A DNA stretch of 64,000 nucleotides. It comes from Taxillus chinensis. Taxonomy: Eukaryota > Streptophyta > Magnoliopsida > Santalales > Loranthaceae. The position numbers were made by a program, and so were the translations under genes. The notes under the pieces are model-generated. The model was not told the origin of the DNA and made no database searches. It worked only from the letters and a program-made list of their open reading frames with translations. Shown here in pieces: positions 40,543-53,127 of this stretch; positions within the stretch are counted from its first letter, which is position 1; each line of letters begins with the position of its first letter. The stretch is from contig CM042085.1 in assembly GCA_023512835.1 (NCBI GenBank), forward strand, positions 8,106,062 to 8,170,061, written 5' to 3'.

Positions 40543-40604
<62 letters not shown>
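40543..40604. repeat. AG microsatellite upstream of tRNA ligase
   Basis: About 31 uninterrupted AG units, 196 bp upstream of the tRNA ligase ATG. On the transcribed strand it is a CT tract, which is common in plant core promoters and 5' UTRs. Whether it is transcribed is not visible. Confidence 0.95.
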
Positions 40605-40605
<1 letters not shown>

Positions 40606-40699
40606 AGCGTTTGCGAGTCGACAGCGTCTGGAACGCAGGACTGGGCAGTGAGAGGACTAAAGGTTGCTATTCTCCAGGAGGTGGAAACAAACAAGGCCT

Positions 40700-43600
40700 T
40701 CGGTTCGTGAATGCAAATTACCGTGAATACCCGTGAAAGGCAAATTACAATACGTAAAACTGAGAATAAATCAAAAAAGATTTTGTTTTTTTTTTAAATT
40801 GCTTTTTATACTCCTGTTACGTTTTTGGGAATAAAACGGAACATAATTAAAATAAATATGTCCTATTAATAACTTCAGATATTCTATTGAAATTATTATT
40901 ATTATTATTTGGCATAAATAATCAATTGAAAAAATTGTTGTCTCCGAAATTAATGTGATAACGAAATATTACTTTTAAATTTGTATAAACTATAAAGTCT
41001 TCTTTATTTTTATTTACTTTTATTTTTAAAAAGTAAAAAAAAAACCTACTTTGTAAAAAAATTAAAGATGACAAGCTATTTTTAATAATCCTGAGGGCCA
41101 AATTCTCTATTTATTTTTTTCATACAAAAAATAATAATTTTAAAACACTGCTGAAAATTTCCTTAAAGCGTTGGCATTAACTTCATTAAAAATAAATGTA
41201 AATTTAAAATTTAATGAAGATTATAAAAAAAAGACATTGGAATAACTAAAATATTAAATGTTTAGGTTTTAGTTAATGTAGATTAATTATTATTAAAAAA
41301 CAATTAATATACAATATTAAATGATGTTTTTCCTCTTCAAGATAAACAAAATGACAATCAAAAATATCCACATCATCTCATTCACATTATGTTTACATTT
41401 TAAAATTAAAATAATAATATTATATTGGTATTTTGATAAATGAAATGATTAATTCAATGGTTTATTGCAATAGAAATTTTAAATTTATGTGGAAATAATG
41501 TTTTAGAAAAAATGACATTAACTCTGATGTTAATGCTTTTACATCTCCTCTAATCATATGTGCATGTGAATTTAAAAAAAAAACTCAAAAAACTATCCTT
41601 TATGTATAAATTAAAAAGTGTATGGTAGTTTCATAAGGAGGTATTTATTGTCAATCTCACTCCAAATAGTATGTTTTAATTTAAAATTTATTGCTTATTT
41701 ATTTATTTAAACTCTTTTATTTGGAAACTTTTGATTTGTTTAACCACAAGCTCCTTTTTTCCTTTTATTAAGTTAAATATTTTCCTTATACTTTGGTAGT
41801 ATTTTTCTAAGAATTATCATCTTTTAATGACTTTTTTTATTTTTTGTGCACATATATTGTTATGTTATTGTTTTGAGAATAGGCGTCTATCTATAGTTTT
41901 AGTTATTCAATAAACAAATTTGTATTAAATAAAAAAATGTTATGCATTGTAACAGTCATATAATATGTTTGTTGGTTCACGAAGAAAAATGGTTTAATTA
42001 AATTTGTTGTTAGTATGCTGACACAACACACCAAATAAATTAGAAGGAAATATATGTAATAAGTGAAATCATGTATAATCTTGGCTAATATAATTTGATA
42101 ATAAAGAGAGAAGTATAATAAAGATAGTACGTTTCCAATAGTTATTGATCCTCAATTACTTTAATTATAAAAACATTTAATAATATAAGTTTGCTATAAA
42201 AGATCTCATTCGGTAATACATCAATGCATTAATCATAATAAACACATCATGTAACATTACAACATCTTATAATATAATAAGTTTACTATAAAATCTCTCA
42301 CTAGATAGTAAAGCAATTTAACTAATTATATTTTTCATGTAACACAAGTTAGCCTATTTACATAGGTTATCAAATCCATTTAAAAGGCGTTATTGTCCAT
42401 TTTATTTCATAATTACTATGATTTTGTGCAAGAACATGCGGATTGAGGTGACGGCCCAAACATGGACTCTCGTTATGATTTTGTGCCTTGATTGTGAAAA
42501 GCAGCACACATCACAAGGCATGTGTTCGGCACATGCACGCTTCGAACTTATAGGCTCTTCATTCGACTTATCTTGAAACACAAATTACAGAGTCTAACAT
42601 GTGTGCGAGTTAAGAGGCAAATAAACTTATAAAGCGAAAGGAAGCTGATTGATGGATCCCTTAGCAAGTACACCCTTGACTGACCTTGATATTCTAATAA
42701 GAGTTCAAGTGTGAGCATGTTTATTGAAACTCGAAAGATGGTGAACTATGCCTGAATGAAACAAAGTCAGGAAAAACTCTGCTGGAAGCCCACAACGATA
42801 ATGACATGAAAATATTAATACCATCACGACACACATACTTAATATCCAATTTAGATACATGAGACTTCAATTGATTTTCATTAACCTAATATCACACTTT
42901 ACCATATAAAAATAAATTAACTTATTTTCTTATTTGGGTATTTTTTATTTTAATATGACAATGTGCCTAAAAGGGTGACCTAATACATATATAAAATGTA
43001 TTTTTTATGGGTTTATATTTTTAAGAGCTTGATTTCTAATGTAACTTTGAATATGCTAAAAATATGTATTTCTTAATATATATTTTAATGTAACGTATTT
43101 CATTGGTTTCATCCCTTCATTGACTTTTAAATCATGACATTGGTATAGTTTAGTAATGTTGTGCTTTTAAAAAAAGTTATTTTTTGGCTGTACTAGAAAA
43201 AAAACTGTTGTTAAAATAAACATGCAAGTTTTGGTAAAATATGAGTTTAAAAGTATTGTATATGTTAAAAATAAGCGATAAGTGTTTAGTAAATTAAAAA
43301 TGAATTACTATGAAGGTTTAAAAGTTAAAAATATTTTTAGTTGTATTACAATTTTGTATTATGAAATTATTATGAGATCCGTTTTTGGTTAATTAGTCCC
43401 CCCATGCCCCTAGAGCATGCACTAAGATTCGGTTTCGCATGAGCAGAAACGAGATAGAACCGAATCGATTTAGACAAAGCCAACCATGAAGAAGTTAGAA
43501 TGGATTTCAATCCTCTTTTTTATCTTCAAAATTGTTTAGTAAATTAAGGTCTGTGCAAGTTTAAACTTTATTTATGAGTTCTCTTAAGTGAGATCTATGA

Positions 43601-44023
43601 GATTATTGAAACATACAAAACCTTAACTACTATTTGCCAACCCTTACTACCTAGTGTTAACAACGATTTCAACTAATTACAAGGTTGTAACCGACCGAGG
43701 TTGATAAATCAACCAAGTTGAAGCTGCATTTTTGGCGTGCATCACTGCAGGCATTGGCTTGCTTTAGTTTGATAAATCTATATGATTATTTTAAATTAAA
43801 TTAATTAGGGACAACTTAGGAAAAGAAAGCCGTTGAAACTTTCAAATATAATTTATTATCAACCAAGTTCAAAGTTTTATTTATTTATTTATTCACGTTC
43901 AGTTGCAAAATCTAAGACAAGTTCAACCAACCAAACACCACATGAAAGACCAATGTTTTAAGACATTTTTGTTCATATGCTAAAAAAAATAAATGTGACA
44001 AAAGGGAAGATGATGTGCATATG
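40700..44023. other. AT-rich intergenic region
   Basis: No gene was recognised in about 3.3 kb between the divergently placed starts and ends of the tRNA ligase (promoter side) and RING-between-RING (3' side) genes. The DNA is AT-rich with many short A and T tracts. Tiny frames present show no domain. Nothing clearly transposon-like was delimited. Confidence 0.5.
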
Positions 44024-46992
44024 CTAAAATAAATAATCTTCATCCGAGTCAAAGTCCTCGTCATCTTCTTCATCATCGAAATCATCAAATTCATCTTCTA
44101 AATCTTCATCATTAATAATATTACGCACGTCCCAAAGAGCGCATGAGCAAGTTGCAGACTTGTTCTTCCACTCTGCACCACAGGTATAGCAGAACTCCGA
44201 GCCACACCTACCAAAACAGTACAAAGTTAAAACACATCAAGTAACATTAGTAAAACTATGAAACCCGCTTTAAAGAAAGCTTGAGCTATCTCACTTGGTT
44301 AGGTGTTAGTGGAAATTTAGAACCCAAAAAGGATAAGATGCGAAAATATTAACTATAGCCTATGAATAAGATTAACATTAAATCAAAAGGTTAAACCCTA
44401 AACTTTTAATTCATCTTTATTATTCAATTTCTCTGATCGAGTAACTCAAAACGTAAAATTACTTTACATAATAATATTCAAGATTCAAGGACAAAACATA
44501 CTCAAAATATATTATGAAATATGCTGAATCATTGTTTTTTGTTTTTTTTACTTCGGTTTTTTTTTCCACATTTGGAGATGGACAAATATTAAAACTTCTC
44601 TACATTACATATACAAAAGATGCAATGAGGTGGCAGTGTGAATCGTACATCACCATGGAAGACATTAATTTATGATATGAACAGGGCAATATGAATGAAA
44701 CGCCATAATTTAATATAGTCATTATATCATGCGTAATAGATCACAGAAGTTGCTGCAATGTGATTCAGTCTCAGTTAACAGTTTTCCCTTAATGGCTGAC
44801 TTGAGCCGTCAATTGGGTGTGAAGTTTTCCTGGGATAAAGAAATTTGAAGGCAACTCCACTTATGGAGGACACCAAGTTGAAGGTTAAAGTACCTGCAAG
44901 TCATGTGATAACAACCTTCAGCAAGTTCGATCATATGATTGCACTTTGCACATTGTCGCCACAGATTTCTTGATGCAAGAGACTTCAACTTTTCATCTTC
45001 TGCTTGGGGAAAAGGATGTAGGATTTTGTAATCAAAGCAGGTCATGTTGCTATGCCAAGGGACCTTGCATTTCATACAAAAAAGCCCATGACATTTTGAG
45101 CACCTAGCGGCTCCTGACAGAGCACAAGCAGCAAATAGATTTTTAGAATATTCAGACACCTCAGATCTGGACATTAATGCAGAACACCTGGGGTATGGGC
45201 AATAAAGTTTATCCGGTGCAGGAATTGAAGCTTCCTTTATGTGCTGTTTCATTGTCTCAGTTAATTTAGGGGTCAAAAATTTCCCACAGCTCTCAACATT
45301 CAGCTCAGACTTACAGCCATCGTGTGGACATCTAGGAACTATACCGTGAAGCAACTTCACTTCCACATGTTGTTTCATACAAGAATAGCAATATCGATGT
45401 TGACATCCATCAACTATAAACATCTGACCCGAATCAGTATCTTCTAAGCAAATAATGCAAGTCTCAACTAAATTCCTGCAATTGCTAGATTCTGCGGATT
45501 TGGGGATCTGAGAATCAACAGCTTCTCTAGCAAGTTTGAAAGCAAACTTAACATCATTCCGTGGCACCAGAGATGGCCTGCAATATGTGAATTTATGAAA
45601 GAGAACCTGTGCCTGATAGATTATGCTGTGAACTTTATGCTGCTTTGGCTTCCATCTGCCTAAACACTGCACTGTGCAAATGTCAGACACCTGCCTCATG
45701 TCAATGAAACTTTACCTTAACAATATAACTACCATTAAACCTCTTTAACAGCCAGCTAAATGGAGGTAGAGATGGCTCATAAAGAGAAAGATTGTTATGT
45801 GTGTGTGAGTTGGGGGTGAGGTTGTTAGATGATGCCAGTTAAATAGAATAATTATTTTGCTTTAGTAGTGAGACTACTGCCAATGAATGATGACAGGCGG
45901 CACATTAACCACAGGAACCATAAAGAGGTATGGTGGAATCAGAAACATGGTTAGTTGTGAGTATTGTTGTAGTCAAAAGAGCTATAGCCACGGGGCATAG
46001 AAGGCGGACAGTTATATATTTTGGAAAGAATGTTTGTGGAAATAAGGAGTTTGTACCATTTGAATTGAACTCCTACAAAAATCCTCTTATACACGGGGGA
46101 AATTGCAATTCTACACAATGCAGCTACTAGCTACACAAAAACATACAATCAATGAACACATACACATTGAAGGCAGATTCTAATCATACTTCGTCAATGA
46201 AGTGAAAGCTGAACTCACAAATTGGTACATGGGAAAGTAGTCGCAAAAGAAAGTGATCCGCTTTAAATCCAAAGCAAGTGCAGCATTGAGGCCTTCGATC
46301 AACGCCTTGGCCTCCATGCACTGCCGGCTCATTCCAACGGTAAACGTAAGCGGCTTACTGAGCTCCACGATGGGGTTATCCCAGGGATCGCAGACCGCCA
46401 CGCCAATCCCCGCAAGCTTCTTCTTCGAATACCCACTCCCAACCATCTCTTCGCTGAACAAACCCTTGAAGTAAACCCTGAAGACTTGGGAGTTCAAACC
46501 AGAGCTCGAGGAAGATCCGTCGCCATTATGGTAGGGCCTCTCATAGTAATCCCCTTCCTCCTCCCAGTCCTCGCTGGGGATTCGATCGATTTCCGCAGCG
46601 AATTTGCGGTCGTGGCATAGGCGATCGAGATCGGTTTTGATTTTCTTCATCTCCTCCTCCACGAGCGCGCAATCGCGACGCTCCTGCTCGAACCTGGCGA
46701 GCTCCTGGGACTGGAGCTTCGCAAAGGCGGTGTCAGAGGCGGCGGAGGAGGAGACGGTGACGGAAGAGGAAGTAGCCACGGCAGCGGCGGAAGCGGAGGC
46801 AGAGGAGGAGGAGGAGGGTTCAAGGGCGACGGAGGCGGCTAGGGCTTCTTGCATTTGGAGGTCAAAAGCGACGTCGAAGTCAGAATCGAGCTCCTGAAAC
46901 GTAGAGAGCTCGCGTCGCTGCTCAGAGACAATAAAGAGGAGGTCGCCGTCGCCGTCGGCAACGGCAGTGGTGCGCGTAGACGGAGACGCCAT
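44024..46992 (-). CDS. RING-between-RING E3 ubiquitin ligase with N-terminal RNase H-like domain, 3 exons, 576 aa
   Basis: Predicted ubiquitin ligase that takes ubiquitin from an E2 onto its own cysteine before transfer. Exons: 46219-46992, 44894-45666, 44024-44207. Residues 1-165 are low-complexity, serine-rich with a coiled-coil-like charged stretch. An RNase H-like fold (GIGVAVCDPWDNPIVEL, then MEAKALIEGLNAAL) covers about 170-280, a pairing known in a plant subgroup of RBR proteins. RING1 begins at C328 (CIICLED), then the in-between RING (about 390-470, CSKCHGLFCMKC), then RING2 with WRQCAKCNHMIELAEGCYHMTC. The expected catalytic cysteine is C510, the first C of GCYHMTC. The tail is strongly acidic (DEEDDEDFDSDED). 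All phases join in frame. A broken partial copy lies at 55072-55638. Substrates are unknown. Confidence 0.92.
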
Positions 46993-48127
46993 CCTCTCAG
47001 TCTCAGAGCCTCAAGCTGGGTGCCGCTGGTTGGTGGTGATTTTTTATTTTCTTCTAGGGATGATAACCATGTTTGGGATGGGACAATTCAGTTCTATCGT
47101 ACCCCCCGCTGGTTCGACGTCAGTGCCATTGTAAATCGGACTTGCGGCCCGCAGACTTTGCGGGCTAGCCCACGGATCGAATCAAATAAAATGAGACCCA
47201 TTTAAATTACGGGTCTAGCCCGCAAATTGCAATCTAAACCCCTAACTACTCGCCGCACGACACCAGTCTCCCGACCCTCACCCCCATCGCTTCGGCTCCC
47301 CCCCACATCGGCGCAGCATCCGGCCCTCCTGCCTCCTGCCTCCTGCCTCCTGCCTCCATCTCCGTCCACGGTTGTTCAGGTTAGCCATGGTTTATTTTTC
47401 AGTTGATTTTCGTTGGCCTTTTGGGTTCAATTTTGATGCATGTGTAAACAATAAATTCATAGTACGTATATATTCCTTAGAGTATTGTGCTGAATCATTA
47501 TCCGGTCGGGACATGGCGATGGCGATGGCGATGGCGATGGGGATACGGTTTTATGGTTTTAAATTGGTCATTGTAAGTGGGCTCAAAATTCAACAAGGTA
47601 TTAAGAAAACCGTTTTGTGAAGCTCCCTCTCCAAAGTCCAAATTTGATTTCTCCTCCCAAAAATCCCTAGCTAATCCCACGAATCCTCCCTTGCTCTCGC
47701 CATCAGATCTCCCTTACGCTCGCCTCAGATCTCCCTTACACGCTCGCCTCAGATCTCCCTTGCGCTCGCCATAGCCTGACACGATGATCTGAACTAACGA
47801 GCGACATTTGTATTGTTAGGTTGTCCTGTTTTTTGGTGTCTGTAGGAATGCCGTTTGGTTACTGATTTAGTTGGTTTGTTCTAAAATTATGAAGTTTTAA
47901 GGTATTTATGAAAACCATTGGAGTTCACTTGTTTTGGCTTTTGGTTGCATATTTATATGTTTTGAGAACATGTCCCTTGCGTTTTTGTCTCTATTCAGCA
48001 GGTTTTCTTTTATTTGTTTAATAACAACAAAATTATCAGGTTATATCTTGTTTTTGTCCATTTGAAATAGTTTTTTTTGTTACGAGGAGGGGATTGTATG
48101 TTTCTAATTCTCTCGATTTCAGACATC
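46993..48127. promoter_or_regulatory. Shared upstream region between the RBR gene and the unrecognised plus-strand locus
   Basis: This GC-rich stretch (about 46993-47780) follows the RBR start codon and precedes a plus-strand locus, so it may act as a two-way promoter. It contains short tandem repeats: TCCTGCC units at about 47327-47356, ATGGCG units at 47513-47536, and CTCGCCTCAGATCTCCCTT units at about 47703-47765. A possible donor site (CAG|GTTAGC near 47380) could end a 5' non-coding exon. The promoter role is inferred from layout only. Confidence 0.3.
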
Positions 48128-48275
48128 TTACCTTATTTCCCCTTTGAAATCTACAATTTCACTAAACCTGTTCCTTATTTTCTGCCACTTTACCTTTTTT
48201 TCATGAACAGCATCACTACTATTAGTATCTTGATTGGCTATTTTTTATTATTTTTCATAATCTTTTGTTTTGCAG

Positions 48276-48403
48276 TAGAGATGAATAAGGAAAAGGAAGA
48301 TTTAAGTTTTGTCATCAAAAAGATCGCGGCTGAAGATATCATCAACAACACTGGGCTTGGTATGGAAGGAATTGGAAAGATACTATTTCATGTCACCATT
48401 ACA
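48276..48403 (+). CDS. Unrecognised coding exon, copy 1
   Basis: A probable exon bounded by TTTTGCAG on the left and ACA|GTATGT on the right, with ATG at 48281 giving 41 codons (MNKEKEDLSFVIKK, ending with GLGMEGIGKI and a short tail). It matches 52326-52455 in both sequence and flanking introns; the upstream intron match begins near 48128 (copy 2 near 52184). I do not recognise the family. The next exon could not be identified, so this may be a remnant of a longer gene rather than an active one. Confidence 0.4.
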
Positions 48404-49369
48404 GTATGTTTGCTATTCGAGCTAGAAATGTTGTGTCGTTTATGATTTCATCGTATGCACATTGTTACATGTTTTTGAAAATGTGTTGTGATGAATATGA
48501 CATCTTTGTCTTTTAATCAAGTCTCAGCCTTGTTATCAGTTGCAATTGAATTTGTGTTATATTTTAGACAATCAAAATAGACATTATGTATTAACACGTC
48601 TTTCAAATTATCTGTTTAAGGCATTGTTAGCATTTTGATGAAGCTTGAGTTTTCCTGCATAGGCTTTGTGTTTCTCTGAACTCTTATGTTAGGGATAATA
48701 TCAAATCTTGACATCCTCAAAACTAAAAAACATGCCCTACATATATGTGTCCAAGCCACAAGAAGATAATGTTTCCTACTTGGCTTTGTCTTCGGTTTTT
48801 TATACAATTATTGTGACAAAGACCAACACCCTCCTAAGAGAGGTAATGATAACAAAGACAAGATGGTTTGTGGGCATTGTTGGTGAAGCACACGGAGGAA
48901 GTATGTGTGTAGCCGAATGGGTAAGCAACCTATTCATTGAAACACAGCTGCCGTTCTGCATACCCCAACAACTTCTCCCATTATATGCCTTTGATGTTGT
49001 GGTGCTGGGCGGGGTAGCTAGAAACAGACTACACTTGTTTGCAATAAGTTAATGTTAATATTCTCTTTAAAAGTTTTGTATTCTTATGATAGGTGCCTAA
49101 GAATAGGACTATGCGTGTTTGTAGGTTCAGGTACTACGGTGGCATTGGATCATCTTAGGAAGAGCTGTGGTCAAGCTACGAGGACTGATGGGATATGTAC
49201 CAGTGCAATGAATAAGAACAGTAAATGGACCCCTCTCGTCATTTATCTCGAGTTGGAAAATTGAAATTGTAGCAACAATATGGTATGTTGCTCCAATAAA
49301 GACATCGCAAAACGTTCTCTCTCCATCTCCCTCATCAGAACTCGCTAGGAATTCACGACGCACATTAAT

Positions 49370-49680
49370 TCTAGGAAACAAAAGGTTCACTTCGTGAAGC
49401 TTTTGAAATTTAGTTACAGACATATATGCAATTAGATAATCCGTGGGAGTAAACGTAAGCATGATGTTACTGCATTTGTGCACTGCAATTGAACCATTCC
49501 AGCTGAATGGATTTAGCACTAATGGATTTAACTAGTCGATAAACTTAGTCTACCTTTCAGTTCGTAGTATCAAAAGTCCAAATTCTGCTTACATCATGTA
49601 TGATAATTCTCTTATCTAGACTGTGAAAGAAAGCAATACACATAATATTAGAGCAGACTATCATGTGATCTGGAGTCCCG
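49370..49680 (-). pseudogene. Inverted fragment related to the 53700-53990 segment
   Basis: Read on the minus strand, this is similar to the plus strand at about 53700-53990. Shared blocks include ATAAGAGAATTATCAT and TTTGGACTTTTRATACTAC, and, translated, HKCSNIMLTFTPT against HKHSKIMLVFAPT. It lies inside a 130-codon minus frame (49127-49519) without a recognised domain. With the exon at 48276 being on the plus strand, copy 1 of this locus appears rearranged by an inversion. Confidence 0.5.
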
Positions 49681-51560
49681 AAGAAGAATGCTCGGGGAGA
49701 GTCTTCCATGAAATATGAGAAGAATCATACATCTCAAAAGTAGGCAGCGGAGGATGAATACTGCATAATAATGGCTCGGCAGACATATCATCCGAAAATG
49801 ACGGTAATTCGGATGATGTGGTGTAATTATTGTTAACTTATGGTATTCAATTTATTTGCCATGTAATTTGATGTTCAATGACTCCATTGTAGAGAGAAAC
49901 CATTATCGTGGCATTTTCGGCTATGAATCATGGAATAAGAAATGATATAGTTAGTGGAGATGGCTGATGCTTCGTTCGAGTCATTACTAACTTATTTTCA
50001 GCGAGTTTTACATGTTTTTTTTTTTTTGGTATTTCAGTGCAGCACCTTAATCGCCATGGGGCCGAGGATGCGCTTTGGTAACCATGCTTGTCTCGTTTTC
50101 ACGAGGGTGGGCTGCTTCCCTTCCTATTGTTCATCCTTTTTGTTCTTCTCCTTAATATTATTATTTACTTTTATTTAAAGGTAAAAGAACAATTCAATAA
50201 TAATTTTGTTAATATAACATTATAGATCTCAGTGCTGAAACTATGTTTTGGTAAAACAAAAAAAATACGACAAAAGGCACACTAGTGGATTTTATGATTA
50301 ATATATAAAAAGAAAAATAAATTTTATGCTTGTAAAATAGCTAATTGGCTTCAAATTAAATATATTTATAAGATAATTGAATTCGCCCTGATTTTATCAA
50401 CTCCACAAAAAATACAGCTGCAGCAGCTTTGAAGTTACATTTCATTACAATAAAGTAAGCAACTTGCTCGTTAACAGCATTTCAACTGTAATTTATTAAT
50501 TTTAAATTTCAATCCTTAGTTATAATGTAAGTTTTCAAAAAAAAAAAAAAAAGAGAGGTGACAATCTACTAGAGAGAGATGCATCTGTTGCATGACCAAA
50601 TTAAATTGAATTAAAAGTGCAAGCATCGGGAGAACAAATCTTGAATAAAAAACATCACTATGACTTACTTTTGTGTTGTCCAACTACTTATTTTATTTAA
50701 ATGAACTTTAACCTTGTAACTTACTCGTGTAAAGCCAAGCACTTCCTAACTTGGCTTGATGCACTGATGTGTTGCAAGTATTGTCGCGTAATAAGCCAAG
50801 GCACAACTTCGCCCTGGTGAACACATGTAACATGTTAAGTTAAAATGTCACCATCAAGTAGAAACTAGCAATTTAGCTGCATATGAAAACAACTATCTAG
50901 TCAACATGCTAAAATGATGTACATGGACAAGGGGTAAAGATCTGTATCATAATAACTGTTAGAATACAAATAATGTAATTTTACAGCATATATGGCAACT
51001 TATTTCTAAGAATTCAATGCGTATCTTATTGGCTAAGAAACAGAAAAACAGACGATCAACAAAGCTTATACAGGTATATTTCCTCTGGAATAAACGAATT
51101 CAACATTGCGAACACGAGCACTAGTACTGTTCTGCTAGCTTAAAATGACATGACAAATGTCATATAAAGAACCGCAAAATGTGGACTACAGGTTTGTGGG
51201 AGATAACTATAAAACAGAATTAAAGACCAATCTAGAAAGCCATGTTTTCCTCGCGCCACAACCACTCACGCTTCACTGCCTACGTCTAGGGAGAGATGGA
51301 GATCGAGATTCGCGCGGGGGCGGCGAATCTGGAACGCTGCTGGTTACCTTCAAAACGGCGGACCAATCCGCGTTTTGTTATATTAGGCGTCGGGCTGACG
51401 TGTCGTTATCTGGACGCCTGCTCACTATTGATCCGCGGGTTCTGCGGATTAGACTATTATACGCACGTTTAAAATGCGTGCCAGAAATATAGTTTTTTTA
51501 AATAATTATTTTATTTATAAATTATTGTAATTTTATTATTTATACGATTACAATTTACAC
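49681..51560. other. Intergenic stretch without recognised genes
   Basis: Mostly AT-rich DNA. A run of A residues lies at about 50538-50552. A GC-richer part at 51240-51480 gives a 111-codon plus frame (51157-51492) that has no recognised domain. No repeat boundaries were resolved. Confidence 0.4.
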
Positions 51561-51728
51561 CGCTTCACCCAAATCCATTCTAGCATCCTCTTCCTCGGAG
51601 GTCCGGATCTGGCCTTGCAGTCGGCAGTCCTCTTCCTCCCTCTCGTTCTCGGCGCCGTTTTCTGTTCTCTCCCTGTCTCACACCGCTACCGGAGGTCCGG
51701 ATCTGGTCGATCTGAGATGTGAGATTTC

Positions 51729-51870
51729 AGCTCCCTCTCACTGTCTCACGACGCCGGAGCTCCCTCTCCCTGTCTCACGACGCCGGAGCTCCCTCTCCCT
51801 GTCTCACGACGCTGGAGTTCTCTCTCCCTGTCTCACGACTCCGTAGCTCTCTCTCCTTGCCTCACACCGG
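51729..51870. repeat. 29-bp minisatellite, about 5 units
   Basis: Units of 29 bp built on AGCTCCCTCTCCCTGTCTCA followed by CGACGCCGG. The first three units are nearly identical and the last two drift. It lies in the CT-rich leader of the copy 2 locus and may be part of its 5' UTR or promoter. Confidence 0.85.
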
Positions 51871-52325
51871 AACTCCCCGCACGCTCTATTGACGTCGGAA
51901 ATCCTTAGGTTGCTGCCGGAACTCGCACGCTGTAATAGGCTACGGCTGTCGGTGGGTTGGTCTGTCGGCGTAGCTGGTATGGTAAGCCTAATTATTGAGT
52001 TCTGAAACTGTTAATCTCTGCGTTCTCTGTCTTACTGTTAATAAGGGTTGTCGCTGGATTATTTTGGATTAAAGTATTTGATTTTCCTTCGTGGTGCATC
52101 CTGTCTGTTATCATTATTTTTTATATATATTTATTAAAATAACTTTAAAAGAAAAATACCAATTATTTAACTGATTCTTGATTAATGCCTTTATCCCCAT
52201 TGAAATCTATAATTTTACTATAGCCCGTTGCTTATTTTATGCAACTTTACCTTTTCTTTTTCATGGAAAACATCACTACTTTTATTGGCTATTTTTTTAA
52301 AATTTTATGATATTTTGTTTTGCAG

Positions 52326-52455
52326 CAGAGATGGAAGGAGAAAAGAAAGATCTAAGTTTTGTCATCAACAAGGTTAATGCTGTAAATGTGATCAAGAACA
52401 ATGAATTTGGTATGGAAGGAATTGGAAAGATATCATGTAAACCTCCAATATTATG
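52326..52455 (+). CDS. Unrecognised coding exon, copy 2
   Basis: This is the paralogue of 48276-48403. It is bounded by TTTTGCAG and TTATG|GTATG, with ATG at 52331 (MEGEKKDLSFVINK, then FGMEGIGKISCK). The exon has 41 codons plus two bases. A possible next exon begins after TTTACAG at about 53128, but the phase gives an early stop, while another frame there stays open to 53288 (NIDIGGERYFFSLNL). The gene model is therefore incomplete and this may be a pseudogene. Confidence 0.4.
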
Positions 52456-53127
52456 GTATGTTTGCTATTTGGAATGAGAATTTATAATACATGGGCATGA
52501 ATTTAGTAAATTAAATTGCACTAGGAGTAGCATAATCTCAAACTATTTATGTGCCATATTTCTGTTTTCCATGATTAATTGATATCTATTTTCGTTTCCT
52601 ACTAATGAAAGATGTATTGTTAGTACTTTTTTAGTTTACCATATCAGTTACTAGTATTAAAATTAATGGTAATTAGGATGATATAGTGCAGTTGTTGTAA
52701 TTAACGTGGCTGTTAATTATTTATTGCCTGTGAAATATCCTGCCTTTGTTTGGTCCTCCTTTTAAATGCTATGCAAGCTGCTATTTGTGGAAATGCTGCA
52801 CTGTGTTTCACGACTTAGAATCTAGTTTTTGGATTGGTCTCCTAACGTTAAGGGAGAGGGTGACTATGATTTTGATCCTTTTTTTAGGTTAAATATGATA
52901 GGTTGAGAATTAATATTTAGTGAACTGTTTATAAATTTTCATCCCAATCTCTTCTATTTCAAAGCATGCATCAAATATGAGGCAAATATTAGTTATTATT
53001 TTCCTATTGAATTATTTTTGTAAGCATGTATATGGATTCAACTAATGAATCTGCGTAACTAGTGATGCCATGGATTGTCATGCACTTGCATATTCATGAT
53101 TAATGATTTCTTTTTTTTTTTTTACAG

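Noticed and set aside
40345..40710. 121-codon plus frame containing a long RE repeat
   Set aside because: The frame is carried through by the AG microsatellite and runs antisense to the tRNA ligase leader.
46604..46897. 97-codon plus frame rich in E and A
   Set aside because: Antisense shadow of the serine/alanine-rich first exon of the RBR gene.
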